Positions 28,837 to 38,282 of a DNA stretch of 64,000 nt are shown one piece after another (within the stretch, counting starts at the first letter, position 1; every line of letters starts with the position of its first letter). The notes under the pieces were generated by a model. That model was not told where the DNA came from. It saw only the letters and a list, made by a program, of their open reading frames with translations, and made no database searches. Source of the DNA: Verrucomicrobiota bacterium. Lineage in GTDB: Bacteria > Verrucomicrobiota > Verrucomicrobiia > Limisphaerales > JADJPG01. The translations under genes and the position numbers were made by a program. Where the stretch lies: positions 1 through 64,000 of the forward strand of contig JADJPG010000002.1 in the NCBI GenBank assembly GCA_016713365.1. Reading direction: 5' to 3'.

Positions 28837-28857
28837 TCCTCGCTTCCGCTGAGGGCT
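28837..28857. terminator. Hairpin after the small exported gene (operon 2)
   Basis: CCTC / GAGG stem (28839-28842 with 28852-28855) just after the stop, followed by GCTTTTCCC. A similar but stronger hairpin follows the paralogous gene at 49721, so the position is conserved. It could be an attenuator ahead of czcC. Confidence 0.4.
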
Positions 28858-28945
28858 TTTCCCGTTCCCGCAAAGCGCATTCTCGCGCCCTCGTGTTCCG
28901 ATCTGTCGTGGTTTGCCGTGTCCGTGTTTGACCGTTTTTGAATCT

Positions 28946-30277
28946 ATGAAGCTGACAAGTTCCTTGCCGTGGCCTCGCCAATTCGCTGTGGCGGCGCTCG
29001 CCGTAATCCTGACCGTCCCCGGCGCGTGGGCGCAGGAATCAACCACCAACGCCCCGCCCGGCGCATCGCACACACTCGATGCGCTCGTGGTCGAGGCGCT
29101 GGAAAAGAATCCCGAACTCAAGTTCTACGACGCGGAAATCACCGCCGCGAAGGCCGGGCGCAAAACCGCCGGGCTGTTTGCCAATCCCGAAGTCAGCGGC
29201 GGCGTGGGCCAGAAGCGAGTGACCGGAGGGGGCTTGTCCGCCGAGGGGGTGGCGTGGTCGGTGTCCGTGGTGCAGCCGTTCGAGTGGCCTGGCCGCATCG
29301 GATTGCGCAAGGCCATTGCGAATCACGACATCGAACTCGCGCACCTGGGTTACGAGCGATTCAAGATCGCGCTTGCCGGGCGGGTGCGGACGCTGGCCTA
29401 CGGCTTGTTCGCTGCGCAGGAGAAATCGACCGCAGCGACCGAAGTGGCCGAGCGGTTCAAGGCGCTACGCGAAGTCCTGGTGCAGCGTGATCCGGCTGGC
29501 CTGACGCCGTTGCTCGAAACGCGCGTCATCGAGGCGACGGAGTTGAACGCGCAACGCAAGGCCAGCGAGGCGATGCTGGCCACCCAGGCGGCGTTGCTGG
29601 AATTGAACCAGCTTCGCGGCGTCGCGCCCGACACGCGCCTAGCCATCAGCCAGGCGAATCTCTCGTTCCGTCCGCCGCCCCAAGACCGCAGCGCGCTCAT
29701 CACGCTGGCGCGAACGAACAACTTCGAGTTACGCGTCCGTGCGGTGGAACTGGCCCAGCAGGGCTTCCGCGTGGACCTCGCGAAGAACGAGCGTTACCCG
29801 TCCATCAGCGTCGGCCCGACCTATTCCCAGGAGAACGCCGGCAACGACCGCGAGCGCATCCTCGGCGTCGGCCTCTCGCTGCCGCTGCCATTGTGGAATC
29901 GGAACAAGGGGAACATCGAATCCGCCGTCGCCCGCCAGATGCAGGCGGAAGTTTCGCTGAACGTCACCGAACGCGAGATTCAGCGGAAAGTTATCGAGGC
30001 CGCGCTGACCTACGAGACGAAGCTGCGCGAGATGGCGAAGTGGCGTCCCGACTCCGTGCAGCATTTCAAGGAAGCCGCCGAAGTCGCCGACCGCCATTAC
30101 CGTCTCGGCGCAGTGCCGATCTCCACTTACGTCGAGTTGCAGAAGCAATACCTCGATGCCGTCGAAGGGCTGCTCGATACCAAGAAGGAGGCGCTCGACT
30201 CGGCGGCGCAACTCGAACTGCTCACCGGCCTGCCGTTGCCGCTCTCGCAAATCACTCCGACCGAGGAGAAGAAATGA
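28946..30277 (+). CDS. czcC: Outer-membrane channel (CzcC/TolC family), operon 2
   Basis: 443 residues from the ATG at 28946, with a signal peptide ending GAWAQ. TolC-like repeats: LDALVVEALEKNPELKFYDA, VSVVQPFEWPGRIGLRKA, LGVGLSLPLPLWNRNKGNIE and a C-terminal LLTGLPLPLSQI. The frame extends to 28913, but the signal peptide fixes the start. It forms the exit duct of a tripartite metal pump. Its stop overlaps the adaptor start (ATGA at 30274). Confidence 0.9.
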   Translation: MKLTSSLPWPRQFAVAALAVILTVPGAWAQESTTNAPPGASHTLDALVVEALEKNPELKFYDAEITAAKAGRKTAGLFANPEVSGGVGQKRVTGGGLSAEGVAWSVSVVQPFEWPGRIGLRKAIANHDIELAHLGYERFKIALAGRVRTLAYGLFAAQEKSTAATEVAERFKALREVLVQRDPAGLTPLLETRVIEATELNAQRKASEAMLATQAALLELNQLRGVAPDTRLAISQANLSFRPPPQDRSALITLARTNNFELRVRAVELAQQGFRVDLAKNERYPSISVGPTYSQENAGNDRERILGVGLSLPLPLWNRNKGNIESAVARQMQAEVSLNVTEREIQRKVIEAALTYETKLREMAKWRPDSVQHFKEAAEVADRHYRLGAVPISTYVELQKQYLDAVEGLLDTKKEALDSAAQLELLTGLPLPLSQITPTEEKK

Positions 30278-31062
30278 ACGCGCTTCGCTCCATCGCGTTT
30301 CTTTCCTCTCTGCTGGTCGCCGGCTCATTGCTCGTGGGTTGCGGCCACAAAGATGGTGGCGGCAAGGAAGAAGCCCACGGCAAGGACGACGGCCACGGGC
30401 ATGGCGAGGAATCACCTTCCGGCGCTTCGTTCAAGGCCGGCAAGGGCGTCAGCGTGACCGAAGAAACCAAGAAGCTGCTCGGCGTCGAAGTCGTGGACGT
30501 GGCCGAACGTAAACTGCCGAACCAGATCCGCCTTACCGTGCAGATCTTCGGCGAAAAGCATCATCACTTGCTGAACGCTGAAGACCACACCGGCTGCGAC
30601 GTGCATGGCTCGGGTTTCGTGTCCACCAATACTGCCGTCGTCTTGAAAGCCGGTCAGCCGGTCGAATTGCTCAAGAACACGAACGCTCCGCTGGGCGGCG
30701 TGGTTCTGGCGGTCCAGAAGGCGCTGGCGCTCGGTGAATCGGAAATCGTCATCGGCATCTCGAACGCGACGGCGGCGCTCAAGCCCGGCGAGTTCATTCC
30801 GGCCCGCATCAACCTTCCCCGCGAAGAAGCCGTGCCGGTGATACCTCAATCGGCGTTGCTCCGCACTTCCGAAGGCACGTTTGTCTATGCCGTCAACGGC
30901 GACGCCTACTTCCGCACGGCGGTCACAGTCGGCGCGGAGGCTGACGGCTGGGTGGAAATTACCGACGGATTGCTCGCGGGCGATCAGGTCGTCACCAAGC
31001 CGGTGCAAACCCTCTGGCTCATCGAACTCCGCGCCACCAAAGGCGGGGGGCATTCACATTAA
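30274..31062 (+). CDS. czcB: Short RND periplasmic adaptor lipoprotein with His-rich N-terminus, operon 2
   Basis: 262 residues, well below the 350-420 usual for adaptors. Lipobox LLVGCG, then a His-rich linker (KEEAHGKDDGHGHGEE). The coiled-coil hairpin is missing: the chain goes from a lipoyl/barrel-like part (GEKHHHLLNAEDHTGCDVHG, GQPVELLKNTNAPLGG) directly to the barrel (PARINLPREEAVPVIPQSAL) and the membrane-proximal domain (VEITDGLLAGDQVV), ending GGHSH. The downstream gene at 34750 resembles the N-terminal domain found in the larger adaptor at 51240, so the adaptor function may be split. Confidence 0.82.
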   Translation: MNALRSIAFLSSLLVAGSLLVGCGHKDGGGKEEAHGKDDGHGHGEESPSGASFKAGKGVSVTEETKKLLGVEVVDVAERKLPNQIRLTVQIFGEKHHHLLNAEDHTGCDVHGSGFVSTNTAVVLKAGQPVELLKNTNAPLGGVVLAVQKALALGESEIVIGISNATAALKPGEFIPARINLPREEAVPVIPQSALLRTSEGTFVYAVNGDAYFRTAVTVGAEADGWVEITDGLLAGDQVVTKPVQTLWLIELRATKGGGHSH

Positions 31063-31091
31063 ACAAGCATCAACATTATCCATCCATTTCC

Positions 31092-31523
31092 ATGAATACT
31101 TCCAATAATCTCAAATCGTATCTGGCAGTTGTCATCATCGCGACTGCCTCCACAGTCACAGGTTGCGCCTCCGCTCCACCCACTTCGTCTCCCTATCGAG
31201 CCGAGCGGCACTCGGCTGGTGGCGTGAGGATCGAAAGCATCCGCCTTGCTCCGACCAGCAAGGGCTTCCAGGTTTCCGGCTCGGTTGGGCGGATGGTTGG
31301 ATACGACAACTCTCCACGACGTCATCTCGACGTGGAGACGCTTGCGCCGGACGGCTCGGTGTTGGCGCGCGTGGCCACCACATTCAACCCAAATCCAATC
31401 CGCCGCTCACGTTTTTCGCGGACGAGTTCCAGCTACGCGGTGACTCTCCCTGAAGCGCCGCCGACCGGCAGCGTGATTCGTGTCTCTGTTCATGCGGCGT
31501 CCCGTTCAGATTGCCAACATTAA
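31092..31523 (+). CDS. Small lipoprotein of efflux operon 2
   Basis: 143 residues with signal peptide and lipobox (STVTGCAS). The mature part is a single beta-rich domain (GGVRIESIRLAPTSKGFQVS, VTLPEAPPTGSVIRVSVHAA). It sits between the adaptor and pump genes with short gaps. No family recognised; probably an accessory protein of this pump. Confidence 0.65.
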   Translation: MNTSNNLKSYLAVVIIATASTVTGCASAPPTSSPYRAERHSAGGVRIESIRLAPTSKGFQVSGSVGRMVGYDNSPRRHLDVETLAPDGSVLARVATTFNPNPIRRSRFSRTSSSYAVTLPEAPPTGSVIRVSVHAASRSDCQH

Positions 31524-31532
31524 GGCTGCGCT

Positions 31533-34500
31533 ATGCTCAACCGCCTCCTCGAATTCTCCGTCCGCCAGCGCGTGTTCGTGCTGCTCGCGACGCTCGTGCT
31601 CGTCGGCATCGGGGTCTGGTCTGCGCTGCGGCTGCCGATTGACGCCGTGCCGGACATCACCAACGTCCAGGTGCAGATCAACACCGCCGTCCCCGCGCTC
31701 GCGCCGGAGGAAATTGAGAAGCTCGTCACCTTCCCCATCGAGAACGAGATGGCGGGCATCCCCGGCCTGACCGAGTTGCGCTCGCTCTCCAAGTTCGGAC
31801 TCTCGCAGGTCAACCTCATCTTCGAGGACGGCACGGACATCTACCGCTCGCGCCAGCTCGTCAGCGAACGCTTGCAGACAGTGATTGATGAATTGCCGCC
31901 CGGCCTCACACCCAAACTCGCGCCTATCAGCACCGGCCTCGGCGAGATTTACTACTACGTGGTCGAATACGAGCCGGGCGCGACAAACCTGCCGCCTACG
32001 CGCGAGGCGCAATTGATGGAGTTGAAGCTCCTTCACGATTACGTCATCAAGCCGCGCCTGCGCTCGACGCCCGGCCTGGCTGAGGTCAACACCACGGGCG
32101 GTTACGAAAAGCAAATCGTCATTCACCCCAATCCCGACAAGCTCAAGAGCGTGGGCATGTCCTTCAGCGAAATCGCCGACGCCATCGGCGAGAATGTCGA
32201 AAACGCGGGCGGCAGCGCCATTCAACTCGGCGGCGAAACGGTCACCGTGCGCGCGGCGGGCCGGGTTCAGACCATCGAGGAAATCGAACGCCTGCCGCTC
32301 AAGTTTGGCTCGCGGGCCACGGCGCTCCGCGTTAAGGACGTGGCCGATGTGGGCATCGGCAAATCCGTCCGCACCGGCGCGGCCACCTACAACGGCGAGG
32401 AAGCCGTGCTGGGTTCGGCGCTGATGCTGGCCGGTGAGAACAGCCGCCTCGTCGCCAAGCGCGTGGATGAAAAGCTCAAGGAGATTCAGACGAAGCTTCC
32501 GGCGGGCGTGAAAATCATTCCGGTCTATGACCGCACCGTGCTCGTGGACCGCACCATTCGCACGGTGGAAACCAGCTTGTTCGAGGGCGCAATTCTCGTG
32601 GTGGTCGTGCTGTTGGTCATGCTCGGTAACTGGCGCGCGGCGCTCATCGTCGCGCTCGCCATCCCGCTCTCGCTGCTGTTCGCCATGACCGGCATGGTGC
32701 AGGGCAAGGTGAGCGGCAACCTGATGAGCCTGGGCGCGATTGACTTCGGCCTCATCATTGATGGCGCGGTCGTGATGGTCGAAAACATCATCCGCCATCT
32801 CGCGGAGAAGCAGCACAAGCTCAAGCGCCGGCTCACGGCGACCGAACGCGCGCATGAAGTTCTCGTCGCCGCCAAGGAAGTCGCCAGCCCGATGTTCTTC
32901 GGCGTCGTCATCATCACGGTCGTCTATTTCCCGATTCTCGCGCTCACCGGCATCGAGGGGAAAATGTTCAAGCCGATGGCCATCACGGTCATCTTCGCGC
33001 TCGTCGGCGCGCTGGTGCTCGCGCTCACGCTCATGCCGGCGCTCTGTTCGTATCTGCTCGGCGGCAACATCAAGGAGGAGGACAGCTTCTTCGTGAAGGC
33101 GGCAAAGAAAGTCTATGCCCCGTTCCTTAACTTCTCGCTGCGCGCCCGCTGGCCCGTCGTGGGCGGAGCGGTTGCGCTGCTGGCGCTGGCGGTATTTATC
33201 TTCAGCCGCCTCGGCGCGGAGTTCGTGCCACAACTCGATGAAGGCTCGTTTGCCACGCACATGATCCGCACCACGAGCATCGGCCTCGACGCCAGCATTG
33301 AAATGCAGAAGCGCGGCGAGAAGCTGCTCGTGGAGAAGTTCCCGGAAGTCGCCTACACGTTCAGCCGCCTGGGCACGGCGGAAATCGCGAGCGACCCGAT
33401 GGGCGTGAACGTCGCGGACACCTACATCATGTTCACTCCCATCGACAAGTGGCGGAAGGTGAACGGCAAGCCCATCAACAAGGAGGAACTGGCCGGCTTG
33501 ATGACCGAGGAACTCGGCAAGCACCTCCCCGGCGAGGGCCACCTGTTCAGCCAGCCGATTGAAATGCGCTTCAACGAAATCCTCGAAGGCACGCGCGCCG
33601 ACATCGCGGTGAAAGTCTTCGGCGAGGACTTCGCGGTGATTGAGAAGATCGCCGGCGAGGCCCGAGAGATTCTGGAGAAGATCCCCGGCGCGGCGGACGT
33701 GGAGTTTGACGCGCTCGGCAAATCGCCATTGCTGGAAATCGTTCCCAAGCGCGAGGCCATGAGCAAATACAACCTGCACGCCGCCGAGTTGAACCGCGTG
33801 GTGAACACCGCGCTGGCCGGGCAGGAAGTCGGCAAGCTCATCGAGGGCAACCGGCGCTTCGACATCGTGGTGCGCTTGAACGAGGAACTGCGCGAGAAGA
33901 TTGACGATCTCAAGCGCCTGCCCGTGCGCGTGGACGACGGCGGCTTGCTCACGCTCGGCCAGGTCGCCGACTTCAAGGTGGTCGAACAGGTCGCCGCCAT
34001 CGCGCGCGAATACAGCCAGCGCCGCGCCGCCATCATGGTCAACCTGCGCGGGCGCGACGTGGAAAGCTTCGTCCTCGAAGCGCAGAAGAAAGTCGCGGAG
34101 CAAATCAAACTGCCGGACGGCTACACGATTGAGTTTGGCGGACAGTTCAAGAACTTGCAGGAAGCCCGCGCCCGGCTCGCCATCGTAGTGCCGGTCGCGC
34201 TCGGACTCATTTTCGTGCTCGTCTTCATGGCGCTGGGCAGCTTGCGGCAGACGCTGCTGGTCTATACTGGCATTCCGCTGGCCGTGACCGGCGGCGTGTT
34301 CGCACTCTGGTTGCGCGACCTGCCGTTCAGCATCTCGGCGGGCGTCGGCTTCATCGCGCTCTCCGGCGTGGCGGTGCTCAACGGGTTGATGATGATTTCC
34401 TACTTCAACCTGCTCCGTGAACAGGGCCGCGACGTGTCGTCGTGCGTTCGCGAAGGCGCGATGACCCGCTTGCGTCCCGTGCTGATGACCGCGCTGGTCG

Positions 34501-34739
34501 CCTCGCTCGGCTTCGTGCCGATGGCGATTGCCAGCGGCGCGGGCGCGGAAGTCCAACGCCCGCTCGCCACCGTCGTCATCGGCGGCATCCTGAGTTCCAC
34601 TTTCCTCACGCTCGTATTGCTCCCCACGCTCTACGAGTGGCTGGAAAGACGAAAACAATCTGCGGACGACGCGCCTGCGGAATCCCCTTCGGGTGAAGGC
34701 GGACCATCTCCCGACGCTACGCCCGCGCCGTCCGCATAA
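31533..34739 (+). CDS. czcA: HME-RND metal efflux pump (CzcA/CnrA type), operon 2
   Basis: 1068 residues. N-terminal RQRVFVLLATLVLVGIGVWS, then PIDAVPDITNVQVQINT, the signature of CzcA/CusA pumps. TM4 has GAIDFGLIIDGAVVMVENII, with the DFG and DGA acids of the HME1 group (Co/Zn/Cd/Ni rather than Cu/Ag). The central TM-loop GTRADIAVKVFGEDFAVIEK and the end EVQRPLATVVIGGILSST are typical. The C-terminal tail is Ser/Pro/Asp-rich. The long minus-strand frame opposite it is a shadow. Closest in the window to the pump at 52872. Confidence 0.93.
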   Translation: MLNRLLEFSVRQRVFVLLATLVLVGIGVWSALRLPIDAVPDITNVQVQINTAVPALAPEEIEKLVTFPIENEMAGIPGLTELRSLSKFGLSQVNLIFEDGTDIYRSRQLVSERLQTVIDELPPGLTPKLAPISTGLGEIYYYVVEYEPGATNLPPTREAQLMELKLLHDYVIKPRLRSTPGLAEVNTTGGYEKQIVIHPNPDKLKSVGMSFSEIADAIGENVENAGGSAIQLGGETVTVRAAGRVQTIEEIERLPLKFGSRATALRVKDVADVGIGKSVRTGAATYNGEEAVLGSALMLAGENSRLVAKRVDEKLKEIQTKLPAGVKIIPVYDRTVLVDRTIRTVETSLFEGAILVVVVLLVMLGNWRAALIVALAIPLSLLFAMTGMVQGKVSGNLMSLGAIDFGLIIDGAVVMVENIIRHLAEKQHKLKRRLTATERAHEVLVAAKEVASPMFFGVVIITVVYFPILALTGIEGKMFKPMAITVIFALVGALVLALTLMPALCSYLLGGNIKEEDSFFVKAAKKVYAPFLNFSLRARWPVVGGAVALLALAVFIFSRLGAEFVPQLDEGSFATHMIRTTSIGLDASIEMQKRGEKLLVEKFPEVAYTFSRLGTAEIASDPMGVNVADTYIMFTPIDKWRKVNGKPINKEELAGLMTEELGKHLPGEGHLFSQPIEMRFNEILEGTRADIAVKVFGEDFAVIEKIAGEAREILEKIPGAADVEFDALGKSPLLEIVPKREAMSKYNLHAAELNRVVNTALAGQEVGKLIEGNRRFDIVVRLNEELREKIDDLKRLPVRVDDGGLLTLGQVADFKVVEQVAAIAREYSQRRAAIMVNLRGRDVESFVLEAQKKVAEQIKLPDGYTIEFGGQFKNLQEARARLAIVVPVALGLIFVLVFMALGSLRQTLLVYTGIPLAVTGGVFALWLRDLPFSISAGVGFIALSGVAVLNGLMMISYFNLLREQGRDVSSCVREGAMTRLRPVLMTALVASLGFVPMAIASGAGAEVQRPLATVVIGGILSSTFLTLVLLPTLYEWLERRKQSADDAPAESPSGEGGPSPDATPAPSA

Positions 34740-34749
34740 CCATAGAAAC

Positions 34750-35199
34750 ATGAAAACACACCTCCGTATCCTCACACTGGCCGCCGCCCTGTGCGTCGGG
34801 TTATTCACCGCCAACGCCGCCGACAAACACGAACACAAGGCCACGCCCAAGGGCGGACGCCTGCTCGACAAGACCGAGCCGCACGCCGAGTTCGTGGTCG
34901 AGAAAGACCGCACCGTCACCATCAACTTCTACAACCACGACATGAAGCCCGTCGCTGTCACCACGCAGAACGTGACCGTCATCGCCGACGCCAAGAGCGG
35001 CAAAGCGACCTTGGAATTCGAGAAGAAGGGCGACTCGCTCGCGAGCAAGAGCAAGCTGCCCGAAGGTGATGGCTACAACGTCGTCGTGCAGTTCAAGCAG
35101 ACCGCCGACGCCAAGCCGGTCAACCTCCGCTTCAAGCTGGATATGCACACCTGCGGCGAGTGCAAGCGCGCGGAATACGCCTGCACCTGCGGCCACTGA
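34750..35199 (+). CDS. Periplasmic protein resembling a detached adaptor N-terminal domain
   Basis: 149 residues with signal peptide (LCVGLFTANAA). The mature start HEHKATPKGGRLLDKTEPHA resembles the PHGGRLLSEGDFATEV domain at the N-terminus of the adaptor at 51240. The C-terminus is Cys-rich (MHTCGECKRAEYACTCGH) and likely binds metal. It follows the operon 2 pump by 10 bp. It may deliver metal to, or complete, the short adaptor at 30274 (inference). Confidence 0.65.
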   Translation: MKTHLRILTLAAALCVGLFTANAADKHEHKATPKGGRLLDKTEPHAEFVVEKDRTVTINFYNHDMKPVAVTTQNVTVIADAKSGKATLEFEKKGDSLASKSKLPEGDGYNVVVQFKQTADAKPVNLRFKLDMHTCGECKRAEYACTCGH

Positions 35200-35268
35200 T
35201 CAACGGATGAAAACGCCCGCCGCGTGGTCGCCTTTCGCCGCGCGGCGGGCCAGACGAAAGGACGTGTT

Positions 35269-35601
35269 ATGAAAGCCTTGAAGGCAATTCGGTTCGGCCC
35301 GGCGTTGCTGGGCCTCTTGTTGTTACCGGTCACAGCGGCGAACGCCCACACCGTCCGCTCGCGCCCAACCTGCGGCGTGGTGGAGCGCCTCGATATGGCG
35401 AGCCGCACCGTCCAGTTCTCACCCAACCACGGCAAAGCGCCCAGAGAACTCGCCCTGACGAGCCAGACGAAGTTCGTTGACAACTGGCACTTCGCCCCGG
35501 CGGACGAACTCAAGGACGGCACTAGAGCGGCAGTCTATTACCGCACTCCGTTCTTCGGAAGGCCGTTCGTGACGAAAGTCGTTTGGGTCAACGGGAGCTG
35601 A
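35269..35601 (+). CDS. Small secreted protein of efflux operon 2
   Basis: 110 residues from the ATG at 35269, chosen because it opens a clean signal peptide (LLGLLLLPVTAANA). The mature part is short and beta-like (CGVVERLDMASRTVQFSPNH, VYYRTPFFGRPFVTKVVWVN). No family recognised. Confidence 0.6.
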   Translation: MKALKAIRFGPALLGLLLLPVTAANAHTVRSRPTCGVVERLDMASRTVQFSPNHGKAPRELALTSQTKFVDNWHFAPADELKDGTRAAVYYRTPFFGRPFVTKVVWVNGS

Positions 35602-35617
35602 TGCCGGAGACGGAATC

Positions 35618-35899
35618 GTGAGCCGATGGCTGTCACTCGAAAAGGCCGCCCGGCATGCCGAACGCGCCGCGAAGGACGCCGCGCAACGGCGCAAGGAGAA
35701 GCGCCGGACTTGGCTGATGGTGGGCGGTGTTGCCTTGGCGTCCATCGGACTGATGGTCGCGGATTACTTCTGGCTGCGGCATCAGGCGAAGGAAAAGCAC
35801 GAGCGGCTTCACCAGCACCAGCAACGCAGTAAATTGACCAACGACCCAGCTTCCCAAGCACCACTCATCGGCCAGAATCCGGTGACGAACCGTGAGTGA
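35618..35899 (+). CDS. Small single-span membrane protein
   Basis: 93 residues from GTG. A basic helical N-terminus (LEKAARHAERAAKDAAQRRK) precedes one membrane helix (LMVGGVALASIGLMVADYFW) and a His/Gln-rich tail (KHERLHQHQQ). Last plus-strand gene of operon 2, converging on the kinase gene at 35967. Function unknown. Confidence 0.5.
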   Translation: MSRWLSLEKAARHAERAAKDAAQRRKEKRRTWLMVGGVALASIGLMVADYFWLRHQAKEKHERLHQHQQRSKLTNDPASQAPLIGQNPVTNRE

Positions 35900-35966
35900 A
35901 AAATGCGACAGTTGCGGTTAAGGATCCAAAGGCGGTCCTTCCATCGCTCCCTCTTGGTCGCTCGCG

Positions 35967-37031
35967 TCAGACAGTGTCTGTGATCGGGAGTTTTACCCTG
36001 ACGGTTGTAAGCTTCTGCGGTTCGGAAGTGACTCGGATGCTGCCGCCGTGGGCCTTTACAATCCACTGCGCGATGCTTAGTCCCAGCCCGCAACCTTCCA
36101 CGGCGCTGTTGTGGGCGAGGTCGCCGCGATAGAAGCGGTCGAATACGCGCGGAAGTTTTTCAGGCGCGATTCCAGGGCCGGTGTTGGCAATGGTCAGTTC
36201 GGCGTCGCCGTTGTCTTGAGTAAGCGCAAAGGTTACTTCGCCTTCTGGATGGTTATACTTGATGGCGTTATCAGCGAGATTGAGCAGTAGCTGCTTCAAG
36301 CGGTGACGATCTCCTTGAATAGTTGTTTGTTCGCAGGCTTTCAGCTCGACCTTGAGTCGGGTTGGACGTGCCAACAATTGTGCGTCAACGAAGCTGTCTC
36401 GCACGATATCGTCGAATCGGACAGGCGCTTTGGCGAGAGTGATTTGGCCTGCGTCCGCTTTCGCCAGGAGCGTGAGGGCATCGACTATCTTGGTCAGGCG
36501 GGCGATTTCATCAAGTTGATCGGCGAAGATTTCACGCTGAGGATGCGGGGTCGCAGGATCGCGTAACGCGGTTTCAATTTCGGCACGCATGATGGTGAGA
36601 GGCGTCTTGAGCTCATGCGAGGCGTTGAGGGTAAATTCGCGGATGTGAGTGAACGATTCGTCAAGCCGGGTCATCATCGAGTTGAACACCTCAGTGAGAC
36701 GGTCAAGCTCATCGCCGTTCCCCGATTGGGGAAGCCGAGCTTTAAGGTTGTTGGCGTTGATGCTCTCGGCGGCGCGGGTGAGAGATGTCACCGGAGCAAG
36801 TGATTTTCGCAGGAGCACCCAGCTTCCCATGAGCAGCATCAAAACCGCGGGCAGGCCGTAGAAAAGAACGATTTCCGCAGATTCCTGCCAGGCGGGCTCA
36901 TTTTCCTCATGCTTTTTTTGTGCGCGCTCCTGCACTTCAACAAACTCATGATGGAGCACCGCTGACAGTACGACCAAGGAAACAAGCAAAATGCCGCCGA
37001 GCCAAATCGTCAGCCTCGTCCGAATGCTCAC
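35967..37031 (-). CDS. Heavy-metal-type sensor histidine kinase, TCS 2
   Basis: 354 residues. Two membrane segments enclose a short loop (EVQERAQKKHEENEPAWQES). DHp box LNASHELKTPLTIMRAE; ATPase N box LLLNLADNAIKYN, G1 IANTGPGI, F VFDRFYRG, G2 EGCGLGLSIAQWIV. It is a close paralogue of kinase 1 at 12362. Its start overlaps the regulator's stop by 4 bp. Likely member of a four-gene minus-strand unit beginning at 38816 whose promoter carries operator site b. Confidence 0.92.
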   Translation of the reverse strand: MSIRTRLTIWLGGILLVSLVVLSAVLHHEFVEVQERAQKKHEENEPAWQESAEIVLFYGLPAVLMLLMGSWVLLRKSLAPVTSLTRAAESINANNLKARLPQSGNGDELDRLTEVFNSMMTRLDESFTHIREFTLNASHELKTPLTIMRAEIETALRDPATPHPQREIFADQLDEIARLTKIVDALTLLAKADAGQITLAKAPVRFDDIVRDSFVDAQLLARPTRLKVELKACEQTTIQGDRHRLKQLLLNLADNAIKYNHPEGEVTFALTQDNGDAELTIANTGPGIAPEKLPRVFDRFYRGDLAHNSAVEGCGLGLSIAQWIVKAHGGSIRVTSEPQKLTTVRVKLPITDTV

Positions 37032-37702
37032 GATGCCTCCTTTAACACGTAGCCGATTCCTCGAACGGTCTGGAGCAATTTGGGCTCGTAATCGGCGTCG
37101 ATTTTTTCGCGCAGGCGCATGATATAAACATCTACCAGATTCGAGCCGGGGTCGAAATCGTAATCCCAGACCTTCTCAACGATGGCCATGCGGCCACAAA
37201 TGCGGCCGGCCGAGCGCATTAGAAACTCCAGCAGCAAATACTCACGCGGGGCGAGAAGAATGGGATTTCCAGCACGCGTCACTTTCCTGGTCACCGTGTC
37301 GAGTGTGAGATCACCAACGCGGAGTGTGACCAATTTCGAGTTGCCAACACGGCGACCCAGCGCACGGACACGGGCGATCAATTCCTCCAAGGCGAAAGGC
37401 TTCGGCAGATAGTCATCCGCGCCCGCATTCAGCCCCTCGACTTTCTCGCTGACCTCGCCGCGTGCGGTGAGCAGCAACACCGGAATGGTGATATTGCCTT
37501 CCCGCATCTGACGCACCACGCTCAAGCCGTCGCGGCCTGGCAACATTACATCGAGCACGACGACATCGAATGGCGTGTTCCCCACGGCAACAAGCGCCTC
37601 AGCGCCATCGTGAAGCATGTCCACCGCGAAGCCCTCGCTTTGGAGGGCCTTGCGAATGAACGAGGCGGTTTTCTTTTCGTCCTCAACAACGAGCACGCGC
37701 AT
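37028..37702 (-). CDS. OmpR-family response regulator (CusR-like), TCS 2
   Basis: 224 residues from the ATG at 37702 (MRVLVVEDEKKTASFIRKAL). Receiver Asp in VVLDVMLPGRDGLSVV, switch Lys in YLPKPFALEELIAR, winged helix with APREYLLLEFLMRSAGRICG and LVDVYIMRLREKID, ending LLQTVRGIGYVLKEAS. The four ATGAC-N6-GTCAT sites in the window cluster around this gene, so it is the best candidate to bind them. The recognition helix was not compared residue by residue. Confidence 0.92.
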   Translation of the reverse strand: MRVLVVEDEKKTASFIRKALQSEGFAVDMLHDGAEALVAVGNTPFDVVVLDVMLPGRDGLSVVRQMREGNITIPVLLLTARGEVSEKVEGLNAGADDYLPKPFALEELIARVRALGRRVGNSKLVTLRVGDLTLDTVTRKVTRAGNPILLAPREYLLLEFLMRSAGRICGRMAIVEKVWDYDFDPGSNLVDVYIMRLREKIDADYEPKLLQTVRGIGYVLKEAS

Positions 37703-37779
37703 GGACGGGACACTAGCGGTCGGCGTGAACTGCGGCAATGCGCGAGTAATTGGCGGGTGTGTCGGTCTGTGTGGAGTGC

Positions 37780-38247
37780 TCACTCGTACTTTTTGCTCAC
37801 CAGATTGCCTGACGGATCAAACATCGTTTCCAGTGTCCTTCCATTTTCTTTGAAGTGGACTTCGTAGTAGGTCTTGCCCCTCTTCTGCGCGATTTCGGCC
37901 AGCTCGATTGTTCCCATCGGGGATGCGCGTTTGGCAGCCTGTTGCACAACGGCGGGCAACTGGGCGAAGGGAACCTCAATCTCCGTTTCGGCCAGTTCGC
38001 CCGAAGGAGTGTAGATGAGACTGTGGGGCGCGCCTTTGCCATCGGTCGCAAGCTCGTAGAACGTGCGTGAGCCCTTCTGCTCCAAAGCGTGGCTCTTGAT
38101 GCGCGCATCCGGAAACTGCTTTCGGAACGCGGTAAGGACAACTGCGGGCACCTGCGATTCTTGAATCGGAGTTTCAGACGACGTGGTCGTGCAACCGGAG
38201 CTGCCCACTACGGCGGCGAAGGCCAAAGCTAAAATGTTATTCCTCAT
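37780..38247 (-). CDS. PepSY-like lipoprotein beside TCS 2
   Basis: 155 residues with lipobox (VVGSSGCT). Two repeats of the PepSY-like pattern: VPAVVLTAFRKQFPDARI ... YELATDGKG, then LPAVVQQAAKRASPMGTIEL ... YYEVHFKENG. Such periplasmic proteins often accompany sensor kinases or peptidases as inhibitors or sensors. Located between the secreted protein gene and the regulator on the same strand. Confidence 0.72.
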   Translation of the reverse strand: MRNNILALAFAAVVGSSGCTTTSSETPIQESQVPAVVLTAFRKQFPDARIKSHALEQKGSRTFYELATDGKGAPHSLIYTPSGELAETEIEVPFAQLPAVVQQAAKRASPMGTIELAEIAQKRGKTYYEVHFKENGRTLETMFDPSGNLVSKKYE

Positions 38248-38282
38248 GTTTGCTGCGCTGTTGATCGCTTACTGTTCCGGGT

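Noticed and set aside
31506..34925. 1139-codon minus-strand open frame opposite the operon 2 pump
   Set aside because: Shadow of czcA in GC-rich DNA; the translation is rich in H/R/D/E without any domain, and the plus strand encodes a full HME-RND pump.
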